A DNA stretch of 64,000 nucleotides, from NCBI GenBank assembly GCA_027491115.1, contig JAIXWV010000034.1:213123-277122 (forward strand), given 5' to 3'. Below the pieces are notes generated by a model. That model was given only the letters and a program-made list of their open reading frames with translations, ran no database searches and had not been told where the DNA came from. The stretch's first letter is position 1; every line of letters starts with the position of its first letter. The position numbers and the translations under genes were made by a program. This stretch comes from Pseudomonadota bacterium. Its GTDB lineage: Bacteria; Bdellovibrionota; UBA1018; CAIMNF01. Positions 16,848 to 26,182 of this stretch are shown here, piece by piece.

Positions 16848-17963
16848 ATGCGTCGCCTGATTCCCTTGCTCATGATGGGTGCCTTTTTCGCTTATCTTGA
16901 GCGTTCCTTGCTGACTCCCTTCCGCGAGGTCTCCGTACCGGGATACTCATTACTCCTCGCGCTAGTCTTGATTTCGATTGCCGCGCAACTCTGGCTGTTT
17001 TTGGTTTTCTTTCGTGCAGACGCCGATGAGCCGCTCTTGGGCGAGTCCATCCTAAAGTCCCTGGCGTTTCATGGAATGGGGATCAACAGTTTTTTGCTGA
17101 TCTTCACCGCCCTGCGCGATTTGATCCGTTTTCCGGTCGCACTTGCCGGAGAAGGGCTCGAGTGGAGCGCTTGGGGCTCATCGAGCGTTGTCCTCGTCCT
17201 CACTGGAGCCTGCTACGCTTATGGCCTTTGGAATGCACGTTTCCGGATCATGACTCGTACCGTGCCGCTGGCTTCTGCAGTCCGAGCCCGACTGGTCCAG
17301 TTGAGCGACATGCACCTGGGAACCGGCCCCGGATTGGATCAGATCCGATACCAAGTCGACCGAGTGCTCGAGTTGAAACCCGATCTGATCGTCCTCACGG
17401 GAGACATCATCGACGGAGAGGTCCGGTCACTCGGGTCTGAACTCCGGGAGCTTTCACGTCTCAAGGCCCCGTACGGAACCTACTTCGTGCTGGGGAATCA
17501 TGAGTGCTACTGGGGACACACAAAATCCATCGAAGCGATGCGAAGCATCGGGATCATCCCCTTGGTGAATGAGGGAACCGAGATCGAGATCAATGGCAGT
17601 ACCCTGTACCTGGGCGGAATCGGAGATCCGGCGCTCGAGTGGTTCGGTGGCCCGACGCCAGAGATTCCAACGCCTTCCGGGAATGCTGACTTCAAGATCC
17701 TCCTGGCCCACCAGCCTGGAATAGCAGAAAAAACTGAGGCCCTCGGCTACGATTTGCAACTCTCCGGACACACACATGGTGGCCAGTTCTTCCCTTGGAA
17801 CCTGATGGTCCGTTGGATTCATCGGCACCACGGGGGGCTTTCCAGACAGGGGCCACTGACAGTTTATGTGAACCACGGGACCGGATACTGGGGCCCCCCG
17901 ATCCGCCTCGGCACTACGAGTGAGGTCAGTGAGATCCTGCTCGGAGGAGAACGATCTCCATGA
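16848..17963 (+). CDS. Membrane metallophosphoesterase (YkuE/YaeI-like)
   Basis: A 371-residue protein with about four N-terminal transmembrane helices (residues 1-130) and a C-terminal calcineurin-type phosphoesterase domain. Metal motifs in order: LSDMHLGTG, VLTGDIIDGE, VLGNHECYWG and LQLSGHTHGGQFFPW, covering D-x-H, G-D, G-N-H-E and G-H-T-H. Related enzymes such as YaeI act on UDP-diacylglucosamine or similar membrane substrates; the target here is not known. The stop overlaps the ABC-F start (ATGA), so the two are translationally coupled. A TAAGGT hexamer sits 9 bases ahead of the ATG. Confidence 0.9.
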   Translation: MRRLIPLLMMGAFFAYLERSLLTPFREVSVPGYSLLLALVLISIAAQLWLFLVFFRADADEPLLGESILKSLAFHGMGINSFLLIFTALRDLIRFPVALAGEGLEWSAWGSSSVVLVLTGACYAYGLWNARFRIMTRTVPLASAVRARLVQLSDMHLGTGPGLDQIRYQVDRVLELKPDLIVLTGDIIDGEVRSLGSELRELSRLKAPYGTYFVLGNHECYWGHTKSIEAMRSIGIIPLVNEGTEIEINGSTLYLGGIGDPALEWFGGPTPEIPTPSGNADFKILLAHQPGIAEKTEALGYDLQLSGHTHGGQFFPWNLMVRWIHRHHGGLSRQGPLTVYVNHGTGYWGPPIRLGTTSEVSEILLGGERSP

Positions 17964-19867
17964 GCATGCTCGAGATCCGTCGACTCGGAAAACACTACGG
18001 ACCGAAAACTCTGTTCGAAGATGTGGACTTGAATCTGGGTGAGCGTCAACGGGTGGCCCTGCTCGGATCAAATGGCGCCGGGAAGAGTACCTTGATCCGG
18101 ATGATCCTGGGCCAAGAACAGCCCGATCAGGGCGAGATCCGGCTCAGGAAACACCTCCGGATCGGACACCTGGCACAAGAACTCCATCCATCCAGTAATC
18201 GTTCCCTCAGAGACGAGGTGATGCGACTTGATGGACGACGAGAAGAGATTCTTCTCGCGAAGAAAGACTGCGAAGAGCAAATGGCCCTTCGACAGGACGA
18301 ATCTCTGCTCAAAGAGTACGCAAGGATTCTGGAAGAATACGACCGTCTGGACGAGTACCGCCTTCCGGCCCGTGCCGAGCGCATCCTCGAGGGAATGGGA
18401 TTCAAGAGCACGGACTTCGACCGCCCGCTTTCCGAGTTCAGCGGCGGATGGCTGATGCGAGCGGCTCTTGCCCGGATCCTCCTCCTCGGTCCGGATCTGC
18501 TCATCCTCGACGAGCCGACCAACCATCTTGATCTGGAGTCACTCCTCTGGCTCGAAGAGTTCCTGCAAGACTACCCAGGATGCATCCTGCTCGTGAGTCA
18601 CGATCGGGCGTTTTTGAACCGCCTGGTCGAATCGGTCTGGGAAATCGACCACCAGAAGATCCGCGCCTACACTGGGAACCTGGACGATTTCCTGGTGCAA
18701 AAGGAAGAGCGCTTGCGAATGCTTGAAGCCCAGAAAGCCGGACAGGATGCGCGGATCGCAGAACTCCGCTCTTTTGTCGAACGATTCGGGGCCAAAGCCA
18801 CCAAAGCGCGGCAGGCCCAAAGCAGGATGAAGCAGATCGAGAAACTGGAAGCAAATCGTATCGAGATCGCAGGTCCCGAACGCGAAGTCGGTTTCGGTTT
18901 TCCTCCGTGCTCGCAAAGTGGCCGTGAGGTCATGTTCCTGAAAGAGTCCGGAATCGAATTCCCCGGCCGCAAACTGTTCAGCGGACTCGACTGGATCATC
19001 CAACGGGGCTCGAGGACCGCCATCGTGGGGGCGAACGGAGCCGGTAAAACCACATTGCTGAGAGCTTTGGCCGGGAAACTGCCCATCACTTCAGGCAGCC
19101 TCCGCCTCGGGCACGGAGTACAGGTCGGGTTTTATTCGCAGCTCCAGGCGGAAACCCTCGACTTCAGGAAGACCATCCTCGAAGAGCTCGAAGACGCGGC
19201 TCCCCAGCTCGAACTCTCGAGAATCCGGGGAATCGCAGGGGCTTTTCTCTTCACCGGTGACGACATCCAGAAGCCCATCCGGGTCCTCTCGGGAGGCGAA
19301 AAGGCCCGAGTGGCCCTCGCCCGCCTGCTCCTGACACCGCATAACTTCCTGATTCTAGACGAGCCGACCAACCACCTCGATGCCACCAGTCGGGAAGTGC
19401 TACTGGATGCCTTGCTCGATTATGAAGGAACGCTTTGCGTGGTTTCGCACGATCGTGAATTCGTGGGACCCTTGGCGGACCGGCTTCTCGAAATGACGGG
19501 GTCCGAGGCGATTCCCTTGGTGATGAATTACGAGGAATACGTCAAAAAGAAAACCAGCGAGGCGCGGGAACGCGTCAAGCCACCCTCGACCCCAACCAAG
19601 TCCGAACCGAAGAAAGAAGCCAAATCCTCTAAACCATCGAACAACCAGATCATCGCCTGGAAGAAAGAGATTGTTGAGCGTGAACGTCGAATCGAGACTC
19701 TCGAGGCCCGACTGAATGAAATCAACGACCTTCTGGCCAACGGGGAACTCCACTCGGATCCCTCTGCCTTAAGAGGACTGATCGAGGAACAGACCCGGGC
19801 TCAAACCGAACTGGATGAGTGTCTGCTCAGGTGGGAAGAACTGGGAACCCTCCTGTCCGGTCTTTGA
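17960..19867 (+). CDS. ABC-F family ATPase
   Basis: A 635-residue protein with two ABC domains and no membrane segments. First domain: GSNGAGKSTLIRM, SEFSGGWLMRAALAR, LLILDEPTNHLD, SHDRAFL. Second: GANGAGKTTLLRAL, LSGGEKARVALAR, LILDEPTNHLD, SHDREFV. The linker is the long charged P-site tRNA interaction motif region (about 220-300), and the C-terminus (from about 530) is a Lys/Glu-rich coiled coil as in YheS/Uup-type proteins. ABC-F proteins act on ribosomes to relieve stalls. It is coupled to the upstream phosphoesterase by ATGA overlap. Confidence 0.93.
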   Translation: MSMLEIRRLGKHYGPKTLFEDVDLNLGERQRVALLGSNGAGKSTLIRMILGQEQPDQGEIRLRKHLRIGHLAQELHPSSNRSLRDEVMRLDGRREEILLAKKDCEEQMALRQDESLLKEYARILEEYDRLDEYRLPARAERILEGMGFKSTDFDRPLSEFSGGWLMRAALARILLLGPDLLILDEPTNHLDLESLLWLEEFLQDYPGCILLVSHDRAFLNRLVESVWEIDHQKIRAYTGNLDDFLVQKEERLRMLEAQKAGQDARIAELRSFVERFGAKATKARQAQSRMKQIEKLEANRIEIAGPEREVGFGFPPCSQSGREVMFLKESGIEFPGRKLFSGLDWIIQRGSRTAIVGANGAGKTTLLRALAGKLPITSGSLRLGHGVQVGFYSQLQAETLDFRKTILEELEDAAPQLELSRIRGIAGAFLFTGDDIQKPIRVLSGGEKARVALARLLLTPHNFLILDEPTNHLDATSREVLLDALLDYEGTLCVVSHDREFVGPLADRLLEMTGSEAIPLVMNYEEYVKKKTSEARERVKPPSTPTKSEPKKEAKSSKPSNNQIIAWKKEIVERERRIETLEARLNEINDLLANGELHSDPSALRGLIEEQTRAQTELDECLLRWEELGTLLSGL

Positions 19868-19873
19868 AGCACC

Positions 19874-20608
19874 TCAGTTCCTTGCGCTTGCAATCTTGCG
19901 GGTCAGGTTGAGGGTGTTCTTCCACGCAATCGAGCTCTGGAGCTTCGCGTCGCCCTTCATTTTGAAACCCGAGTACAGCGCCAGGTAACGCTTCATCACT
20001 GCTTGGACGTATTCCTTCGGCTTCTTGTTCTCTTTCAGCATCTGCCGGAGTTTTTTCGGTCCGAGATTGTAGGCCGAAAGATAAAGCCGGCTCGAAGAAT
20101 CGAACTGGTTCCGCAACTTGTCGAGCAACGCGGCACCGATCCAGATGTTGGTTTCAGGGTCGTAAAGGGATTCTTCTCCCTCGTATTCGATTCCATACAA
20201 TCCGGAAATCCACGCCGCAGTGCTGGGACGGATCTGCATGAGCCCGATCTCACCCACGCCGCCTTTCATCCGCGGATTGAAGCTACTTTCGTTCTGGATC
20301 ACCGCCATGAGAAACAAGGGATCCAGTTCGAACTCGGTCGAGGCCTCGAGGATGGCTTGTGAGATCCCTTTGGCATTCTTCAGGTGGGCCTTCGGAAGGA
20401 ACTTGCGGGTCGTCGCAGTGACGAAGCCGGACAATTCGGATGCCGACTCATTGGCCTTCAAAGCGGTCTTCTTGAAGGAACCCCCGAGGAGTTCTTTTGC
20501 ATGGTTCAGGCGAATCGCCACCGAGGCCGGAACCCGGGGAGCTGCCTGCGCAGATAAACTGAAACCAGTCATCAATACCACCAGTTGTACGAGCAACATG
20601 TTCTGCAT
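19874..20608 (-). CDS. Lytic transglycosylase (SLT domain)
   Basis: A 244-residue exported protein with a signal peptide (MQNMLLVQLVVLMTGFSLSAQA) and an SLT/goose-lysozyme-like domain: VIQNESSFNPRMKG with the catalytic Glu, GEIGLMQIRPSTAAW, DPETNIWIGAALLDKL and LSAYNLGPKKLRQML. It would cleave peptidoglycan with 1,6-anhydroMurNAc formation. The start at 20608 puts the signal peptide first; the frame extends to 20785 but that part overlaps the DoxX stop and has no homology I recognise. TATTAC lies 8 bases before this ATG. It ends 6 bases from the ABC-F stop. Confidence 0.9.
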   Translation of the reverse strand: MQNMLLVQLVVLMTGFSLSAQAAPRVPASVAIRLNHAKELLGGSFKKTALKANESASELSGFVTATTRKFLPKAHLKNAKGISQAILEASTEFELDPLFLMAVIQNESSFNPRMKGGVGEIGLMQIRPSTAAWISGLYGIEYEGEESLYDPETNIWIGAALLDKLRNQFDSSSRLYLSAYNLGPKKLRQMLKENKKPKEYVQAVMKRYLALYSGFKMKGDAKLQSSIAWKNTLNLTRKIASARN

Positions 20609-20781
20609 ACTGACAGGTAATACAAGGTTCGGGCCAAGTCTGACCCTCGCAATACCAGGTACTTGCGAACCTCTTCTCGCCATGTGACGACCATTCGTCC
20701 GACACCGACCAAACCTCATACAGTTTCCACGACCGCCCGTTGATTCCGCTGCATACAGCTCAACCGGAAGAGTTGAACCCT

Positions 20782-21177
20782 TCAAGCGCGAGGCTGAATC
20801 TCGATCCGGCTTCTTCTTCTGGGTTCCACCACATCACTTCGCTTCAGAGCCAGTAAGAGTGCTGCAAGTAGACCGATCACCAAGGCAGGAAGACCGTTTC
20901 CGCCAATGATAAACAGATGAGTCAGGATCGCACCGGCCATGGTCATCAGAATGATCGTGGCTCCGATGGCACTGTATACGTTTGAGAACATGAGGACCCC
21001 CGCCACCACCTCGAGCGCCCCGACCAGAATCCGGAGCCATTGACCGAGCCCGATTTCCTGGAACATCCGAACCATCGAGTCAACCGAGGTGAGCTTGGCC
21101 AAACCCGCCGAGATCATCACCACGGCCAAAAGAACTTGAACGGTCCACTGAGTCCCGATCTTCATTTTACTCTTCAT
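20782..21177 (-). CDS. DoxX-family membrane protein
   Basis: A 131-residue protein with four transmembrane helices: 12-30, 48-68, 73-92 and 96-112. Typical DoxX words are AVVMISAGLAKLTSVDSMVRMF, LVGALEVVAGVLMF and a G-rich third helix. DoxX-like proteins are small quinone- or redox-linked inner-membrane proteins of mostly unknown role. A strong AGGAGG lies 7 bases before the ATG. Divergent from selD. Confidence 0.85.
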   Translation of the reverse strand: MKSKMKIGTQWTVQVLLAVVMISAGLAKLTSVDSMVRMFQEIGLGQWLRILVGALEVVAGVLMFSNVYSAIGATIILMTMAGAILTHLFIIGGNGLPALVIGLLAALLLALKRSDVVEPRRRSRIEIQPRA

Positions 21178-21234
21178 AAGAATTCCTCCTCAGACCGGAA
21201 AAGCAAACCACGTGCCGGAATCACGGGACGGTGC

Positions 21235-21240
21235 TATACT
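21235..21240 (+). promoter_or_regulatory. -10 element of selD operon (TATACT)
   Basis: TATACT ends 6 bases before the selD ATG; no Shine-Dalgarno site is present, indicating a leaderless mRNA. Confidence 0.5.
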
Positions 21241-21246
21241 GCGGTC

Positions 21247-22302
21247 ATGAAGATCCGACTGACGCAAACCGTTCAAAAAGGCGGGTGTGCCGCAAAAATT
21301 TCGGCTGAGGTTCTCCGTGAAACTTTGGGAAGCCTTGATTTCTCGTCGTCTGACCCGGCTGTGATGATCGACGGACGGAACTTTGACGATGCGGGGATTT
21401 ATCGCGTCTCAGAGCAGGTGGCACTGGTCCAGACCTTGGATTTTTTTACTCCCATTGTCGACACACCTGAGCTCTTCGGATCCATCGCTTCGGCCAATGC
21501 GCTCTCCGATGTCTACGCCATGGGGGGTGTTCCGAAGACTTGCATGGCCATTCTCGCATTTCCCCTGGCCACTCTTGATCCCGCACTCATGCGGGAGGTG
21601 CTCGATGGAGCACGCAAAAAAATCGCCGAGTCCGGATCCACCTTGGTCGGAGGCCATTCGATCGACGATGACACCCTCAAGTTCGGACTCTCGGTCACAG
21701 GTTTTGTCCACCCCGATCGGATCTGGAGCAATTCCGGTGCACGGCCAGGAGATCAACTCATCCTCACCAAAGCGCTCGGCACCGGCACCCTCACTGCGGG
21801 CCTAAAGAACCAGGATTATGACGAAGATGGAATCCGGGATGCGCTCGATTCGATGAGCCAATTGAACGCAGTCCCTTCTCTGCTCACCGAGGAGGAGCTC
21901 GGCTGGGTTCATTCAGCGACAGACATCACTGGATTCGGCATTGCAGGGCACCTCCAGCAAATGAGCCGAGCCTCCGGAGTCGCGTTCCACCTCCGTTTCG
22001 GTGCGATTCCGGTTTTCGAAAAGGCGTTTGCCTCCCTCCATGCCGAAAATCTCACCAAGGCACACCGGTCGAATGAAAGTTATACCCGCAACACTGTCCA
22101 TTTTGAAAAAGAGCCGGATCCCGTTGAAAAAAAGATCTTGTTCGACCCACAGACCAGCGGTGGCCTGTTGCTTTCCGTTCCTGGTGACAAAGCCAGATCT
22201 CTACTGAACAAGATCAATGCCCACTTCCCCCGGGCGTCGATCATCGGAGAAGTGAAAGAAGCGACTCTCTCCGGAACTCCCGAGATCCGCGTTCATGCTT
22301 GA
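21247..22302 (+). CDS. selD: Selenophosphate synthase
   Basis: A 351-residue AIR-synthase-fold enzyme that makes monoselenophosphate from selenide and ATP. The N-terminal active site KGGCAAKIS holds C14 and K17 at the spacing of E. coli C17/K20, so it is the Cys form, not a selenoprotein. Other motifs: LVQTLDFFTPIVDTPELFGSI (metal Asp), ANALSDVYAMGG, LVGGHSIDD and HSATDITGFGIAGHL. The ATG at 21247 matches the family N-terminus; a long upstream frame is spurious. It overlaps mnmH by 8 bases, giving a selD-mnmH operon. Confidence 0.96.
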   Translation: MKIRLTQTVQKGGCAAKISAEVLRETLGSLDFSSSDPAVMIDGRNFDDAGIYRVSEQVALVQTLDFFTPIVDTPELFGSIASANALSDVYAMGGVPKTCMAILAFPLATLDPALMREVLDGARKKIAESGSTLVGGHSIDDDTLKFGLSVTGFVHPDRIWSNSGARPGDQLILTKALGTGTLTAGLKNQDYDEDGIRDALDSMSQLNAVPSLLTEEELGWVHSATDITGFGIAGHLQQMSRASGVAFHLRFGAIPVFEKAFASLHAENLTKAHRSNESYTRNTVHFEKEPDPVEKKILFDPQTSGGLLLSVPGDKARSLLNKINAHFPRASIIGEVKEATLSGTPEIRVHA

Positions 22303-23347
22303 TTTCAAGGAACTCTTCAGACGTGACACTCCGCTCATCGATGTCCGCGCACCGGTGGAGTTCCATGAAGGCCATTTTCCGGCATCGATCAACCTGCCGC
22401 TGATGAACAACGAGGAGCGGGCTGCGGTGGGTACTCGCTACAAGGAAGCCGGTCAATCCGAGGCCCTTGCTCTCGGACACGAACTGGTTTCAGGCGCCCT
22501 TAAGGAGTCCAGGATCAACGACTGGGAGGCCTTTCTACGCAAACATCCCGAGGCGAACCTGTACTGTTTCCGGGGTGGACTCCGCTCCCAGATCAGTGTT
22601 TCCTGGATTGCTGAGCGTGGACTGAAGGTGCCCTTTGTCCCCGGAGGCTACAAGGCGCTCAGGCGTTTCCTCCTCGAGACATTGGAGCAAGAAAGCAGGC
22701 AGCGTCGGTTCTTGGTGGTCGGCGGCAGGACCGGCTCGGGGAAAACGCTCATTCTAGAGGCCACAACCTTACCAGCTCTGGATCTCGAAGGTGCGGCAAA
22801 TCATAAAGGTTCAAGCTTCGGTAAGATGGGGCCACAGCCTGCACAGATCACTTTCGAGAACCGGGTCGCGATCCAGTTTTTGAAGCATGACCCGGCACCG
22901 GTCACTCTGGTGGAAGACGAATCAGTCATGATCGGCTCGTGCGTTGTACCCAGGATCTTGAAGGATTCCATGAATCAGGCACCAATCCTCCTGCTGGAGG
23001 TTCCCATTCAAGAACGGATCCGGAACATCTTCGAGGGCTATGTGCTCGACCGTTTCCAGTCGTATGGAGGAGACCGGGATGCAGTCGCCACTTTCATGCG
23101 CGAATCCCTCGAAAGGATCTCGAAGAAACTCGGGGGGTTGGAGACCACCCGACTCCGGGGGCTCATCGACACGGCGTTCAGTGTCGACGGTTCCCCCACC
23201 CTCGAAGCCCACGCGACTTGGATCGAAGCGCTCCTACTCCGCTACTACGATCCACTCTATGACAAATCCATCGCCAAGAATCTCGAGCGTGTCGCATTCC
23301 GTGGAGATACCCGGGCCTGCATCGAATATCTGAAAGGACAAGAATGA
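22295..23347 (+). CDS. mnmH: tRNA 2-selenouridine synthase
   Basis: A 350-residue protein (SelU/YbbB) that swaps sulfur for selenium in the wobble uridine of tRNA-Lys, -Glu and -Gln using selenophosphate. It has an N-terminal rhodanese domain with active-site Cys in NLYCFRGGLRSQ (about residue 89) and a C-terminal P-loop domain with VVGGRTGSGKT, plus the family-specific ALDLEGAANHKGSSFG. The start codon lies within the end of selD, so the two proteins are made together. In this window selenium is used only for tRNA modification; no selA or selB is nearby. Confidence 0.95.
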   Translation: MLDFKELFRRDTPLIDVRAPVEFHEGHFPASINLPLMNNEERAAVGTRYKEAGQSEALALGHELVSGALKESRINDWEAFLRKHPEANLYCFRGGLRSQISVSWIAERGLKVPFVPGGYKALRRFLLETLEQESRQRRFLVVGGRTGSGKTLILEATTLPALDLEGAANHKGSSFGKMGPQPAQITFENRVAIQFLKHDPAPVTLVEDESVMIGSCVVPRILKDSMNQAPILLLEVPIQERIRNIFEGYVLDRFQSYGGDRDAVATFMRESLERISKKLGGLETTRLRGLIDTAFSVDGSPTLEAHATWIEALLLRYYDPLYDKSIAKNLERVAFRGDTRACIEYLKGQE

Positions 23348-23859
23348 ACCGCTGGAAATCGCTCCTGATGATGCTCCCCTGTGTGGCCTGCAGTTCGGTC
23401 CAGAAGGTCGAATCACCATCCGTCCCCTCCCGCATCCGGGCACACACCTTGAGACTCAAACCAGGGCAAGGACTGACCGAAGAGCTTCAGGCCTTCGCGA
23501 AGAGCCAAGGTCTTCGCGCAGCAGCCATCCTGACCACCGTCGGGAGTCTGAACCGCGTGAACCTTCGCTATGCGAACCAAAAAGAGGGGTTGGCGGAAGA
23601 GGGCTATTTCGAAATCGTTTCACTCGTCGGGACCCTGACCGAAGACTCCATGCACCTACACCTCAGCGTATCTGACGGGCACGGGAAAACGCGCGGAGGC
23701 CACCTCTTGCCCGGAAACACGGTCTACACCACAGCGGAGATTGTGATCGCTGAACTCGAGGACGCAGTGTACGAGCGGGAACTCGATCCAACCTTCGGCT
23801 ACCGTGAGCTCGTGGTCAAACCGAACCTCAATTCCCGAAAACCACCGTCTCCAAAATAA
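23344..23859 (+). CDS. PPC (DUF296)-domain lipoprotein
   Basis: A 171-residue protein with a lipoprotein-type signal (MNRWKSLLMMLPCVACSS, candidate lipid Cys16) followed by a PPC/DUF296 domain: residues RIRAHTLRLKPGQGLTEELQ, AAAILTTVGSLNRVNLRYA, and the metal-type histidine region DSMHLHLSVSDGHGKTRGGHLLPGN. Most known PPC proteins are cytoplasmic or nuclear, so an exported form stands out. The ATG overlaps the mnmH stop, making it the third gene of the selD operon. Its 3' end overlaps the convergent OPT gene by 32 bases. Confidence 0.8.
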   Translation: MNRWKSLLMMLPCVACSSVQKVESPSVPSRIRAHTLRLKPGQGLTEELQAFAKSQGLRAAAILTTVGSLNRVNLRYANQKEGLAEEGYFEIVSLVGTLTEDSMHLHLSVSDGHGKTRGGHLLPGNTVYTTAEIVIAELEDAVYERELDPTFGYRELVVKPNLNSRKPPSPK

Positions 23860-25720
23860 TCAGCAAGATCCCGATGATCGATCCGCCCGCGATCACACCG
23901 GCGCACAAGGTCTCGGAATTCTCGACGAACACCCGATACCCGGTGCTTTCGGCATTTTTGAATCGCTTCGTGCACCACCAGAAGAAAAACGCCCCGAGCG
24001 CCATCGCGATGGAATCGGTGAACCGGAGCACAAAAGCAAGCCCGAGCCCGATCGCCGAGACCGGAAACTTGCCCTTCATTCGTTGATTCAAAAACTCGAT
24101 CACGATCCCGAGCACAGCGCCCACCAGGGCCGCGATCTGGGCGCTCGGATGAAGGGCCGAAAGCCCTTTGGTCAGCGCCTCGGCCACGGCCTTCCAAATG
24201 GTGGCTCCGGGCATCGGGAGCTGGTCACTCGTGAGCAGGCTCAGGTCACCTTTGAAAATCAGATAATATACGGGCACGGATACAGCGGCACCTGCGAAAA
24301 TCCCGAGCACGTGCCCGACGGCTTGCTGCCTGGGCTTCGCTCCCAGCATGTAGCCGGGTTTGATGTCCATGAGGAGGTTCGAGGCATTCAGCGCTACCTC
24401 GGAATTGATTCCGGCTGCCATAATGTTAGTTGGAACATTACCCGGTGAGATTTGTGAATACGTGAGTTGGGTGAGCTTCCCGAGCGCCCCACCCGGAGTG
24501 ATGGACGTGAGTCCGGTCGAAGTCACAGCGATCAGGGTGAAAACGAAAACGAGGGGAATGGCGATGATCCCCTCCAGAATTCCGAACTGGAACCAGGCGT
24601 GACCGAGCCACACCATCACGGCTCCGACCAGAGGGATTCCGATCAACGACACCTTGCCCGGAAGCTCGATGGCCTCCAAGGGATCGGCGGTCTTGGGCCC
24701 GCGAGCAGCCATTTTCTTGAATGCCGCAACAAAAACCTGGGGCTTTGAAAAAAACGAATACAGAGAAGAGGTCGTCATGAGAGCCGCCCCGAACCAAAGC
24801 GACCACATGGTGATGGCCTTGAAAGTGGCGGACGGAATCACCCCTTCGCGGATCAAAAACGGCGCGAGCACTCCGTAATTCAGCAGGGCCCCGATGATGA
24901 GGGAGGCCCCGGTCTTGGTGCCCATGAGCCCCCCGGTCCCGAGCATGACGATCGAGGTGTCGATCCGGATGGTCAGGTCCTTGAGCGGCGTTCCCAAGAT
25001 GGACGGCGTGAAAAAGCGATAGAGAATCTCATCCAGATGCTCCGGAATGGACAAAAAACCGACCTTCAACGAATGCATCACCTTCTCGTTCCGGAGGGTC
25101 TCGAGCAATGCCGAGACTCCGGCTCCGTAGCCCAGGATTTTCGCCTTGAAGAGACCGTCACTCTTGCCGTTCGGATTTCCTTCGTCGGCATGCAGGTTCT
25201 GCAGCACGACCCCCGCGGCATAGCCTTCAGGGAACGGGAGTTGTTCATCATTGATGAAGCGTTTTTTGAGTGGAAAGGCGTACAGCACACCGAGAATGGA
25301 AAGTAGAATGATCCAGACCATCGTGTGCATCATGGGCACTACAGTCCCGGTCACGAGCATGTAGGCAGGAATGGCACTGATGAGGGGAGCGGTCATGTAG
25401 CCTGCACTGGTCGCCACTGACTGCATGGCATTGTTCTCGAGGATGGTCATCTCGCGCCCGAGCTTCAATTTCGAGATCAGCTTGAACATGGCAAAAGACA
25501 GGATCACCGAAGAAATCCCGACCCCGAGGGTCCACCCGGTCTTGATTCCCACGTACAAATTGGTGAGGGACAACACCCCTCCGAGCAACATGCCCGTCAG
25601 GGCGGAGCGGAGGTTCAACTGGGGCATGTTTCCCCGGTAAACCTCGGTCAACCACCAGCGGTCTTTTTGCTCGAGGGTCCAATCACGCACCTGTTCGGGA
25701 GTCAGCTCTTTCAGTTCCAT
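23828..25720 (-). CDS. OPT-superfamily transporter
   Basis: A 630-residue integral membrane protein with about 14-16 transmembrane helices. OPT-family words: LNLRSALTGMLLGGVLSLTNLYVGIKTGW near the N-terminus, NNAMQSVATSAGYM, EGYAAGVVLQ, GGLMGTKTGASLIIGALLN and the C-terminal AALVGAVLGIVIEFLNQRMKGKFP. OPT transporters import oligopeptides or metal chelates; the prokaryotic branch substrate is generally unknown. TAGACT with TTGCCA 17 bases upstream lies 9 bases before the ATG. Divergent from the TSUP gene. A second, distantly related OPT protein is encoded at 41275-43146. Confidence 0.92.
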   Translation of the reverse strand: MELKELTPEQVRDWTLEQKDRWWLTEVYRGNMPQLNLRSALTGMLLGGVLSLTNLYVGIKTGWTLGVGISSVILSFAMFKLISKLKLGREMTILENNAMQSVATSAGYMTAPLISAIPAYMLVTGTVVPMMHTMVWIILLSILGVLYAFPLKKRFINDEQLPFPEGYAAGVVLQNLHADEGNPNGKSDGLFKAKILGYGAGVSALLETLRNEKVMHSLKVGFLSIPEHLDEILYRFFTPSILGTPLKDLTIRIDTSIVMLGTGGLMGTKTGASLIIGALLNYGVLAPFLIREGVIPSATFKAITMWSLWFGAALMTTSSLYSFFSKPQVFVAAFKKMAARGPKTADPLEAIELPGKVSLIGIPLVGAVMVWLGHAWFQFGILEGIIAIPLVFVFTLIAVTSTGLTSITPGGALGKLTQLTYSQISPGNVPTNIMAAGINSEVALNASNLLMDIKPGYMLGAKPRQQAVGHVLGIFAGAAVSVPVYYLIFKGDLSLLTSDQLPMPGATIWKAVAEALTKGLSALHPSAQIAALVGAVLGIVIEFLNQRMKGKFPVSAIGLGLAFVLRFTDSIAMALGAFFFWWCTKRFKNAESTGYRVFVENSETLCAGVIAGGSIIGILLIILETVVFGN

Positions 25721-25768
25721 ATCCGGATCAGTCTAACGACCGAAAAGTCAGGTGGCAAGCATCTGCCC

Positions 25769-25797
25769 TTGACGAATACCGGCCCGGGAGGGATACC
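25769..25797 (+). promoter_or_regulatory. Promoter of TSUP gene (TTGACG-N17-GATACC)
   Basis: TTGACG (25769-25774) and GATACC (25792-25797) are 17 bases apart; the latter ends 6 bases before the ATG, which again indicates a leaderless transcript. Confidence 0.5.
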
Positions 25798-25803
25798 CCC
25801 TGT

Positions 25804-26175
25804 ATGACTTTGATTCTGCTCCTCATGGGGATTACTGCCGGGATCCTGTCCGGCCTCTTCGGCATCGGTGGAGGCGTGGTTCTCGTTCCGGCCATGGTCT
25901 ACGGACTGAAGTTCGGTCAAAAGACGGCCAGTGGAGTGTCCCTGGCCGCCATGATCCTCCCCGTAGGTGCCCTCGGCGTTTACCAGTATTACAAATCCGG
26001 GCTGATCACGAACGAGCACTTGAAGTACAGCCTGTGGATCGCGCTCGGCATGTTTCTCGGGGCCTTTGTCGGCGCCCGTCTTGCCGTGCATCTGCCGGTC
26101 AAAATGCTCCAGAAAGGCTTTTCACTATTACTCGTGTTCGCTGCCTACCGGCTGTGGATGCAGTCTCTGGATTAA
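25804..26175 (+). CDS. TSUP (TauE/SafE) family permease, half-size
   Basis: A 123-residue membrane protein that equals one repeat of the TauE/SafE permease family: ILLLMGITAGILSGLFGIGGGVVLVPAMVYGL with the conserved G-I-G-G-G motif, KTASGVSLAAMILPVGALGVYQYY, and helices near 75-90 and 100-118. Full-length TSUP proteins carry two such repeats (about 250 residues), so this one must dimerise or be a natural half-unit, which is known in the family. Substrates are sulfite, sulfonates or other anions. TTGACG-N17-GATACC lies 6 bases from the ATG. Confidence 0.87.
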   Translation: MTLILLLMGITAGILSGLFGIGGGVVLVPAMVYGLKFGQKTASGVSLAAMILPVGALGVYQYYKSGLITNEHLKYSLWIALGMFLGAFVGARLAVHLPVKMLQKGFSLLLVFAAYRLWMQSLD

Positions 26176-26182
26176 TCTGTCC

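Noticed and set aside
23804..24448. 214-residue plus-strand frame
   Set aside because: Antisense to the OPT gene; charged, no family features.
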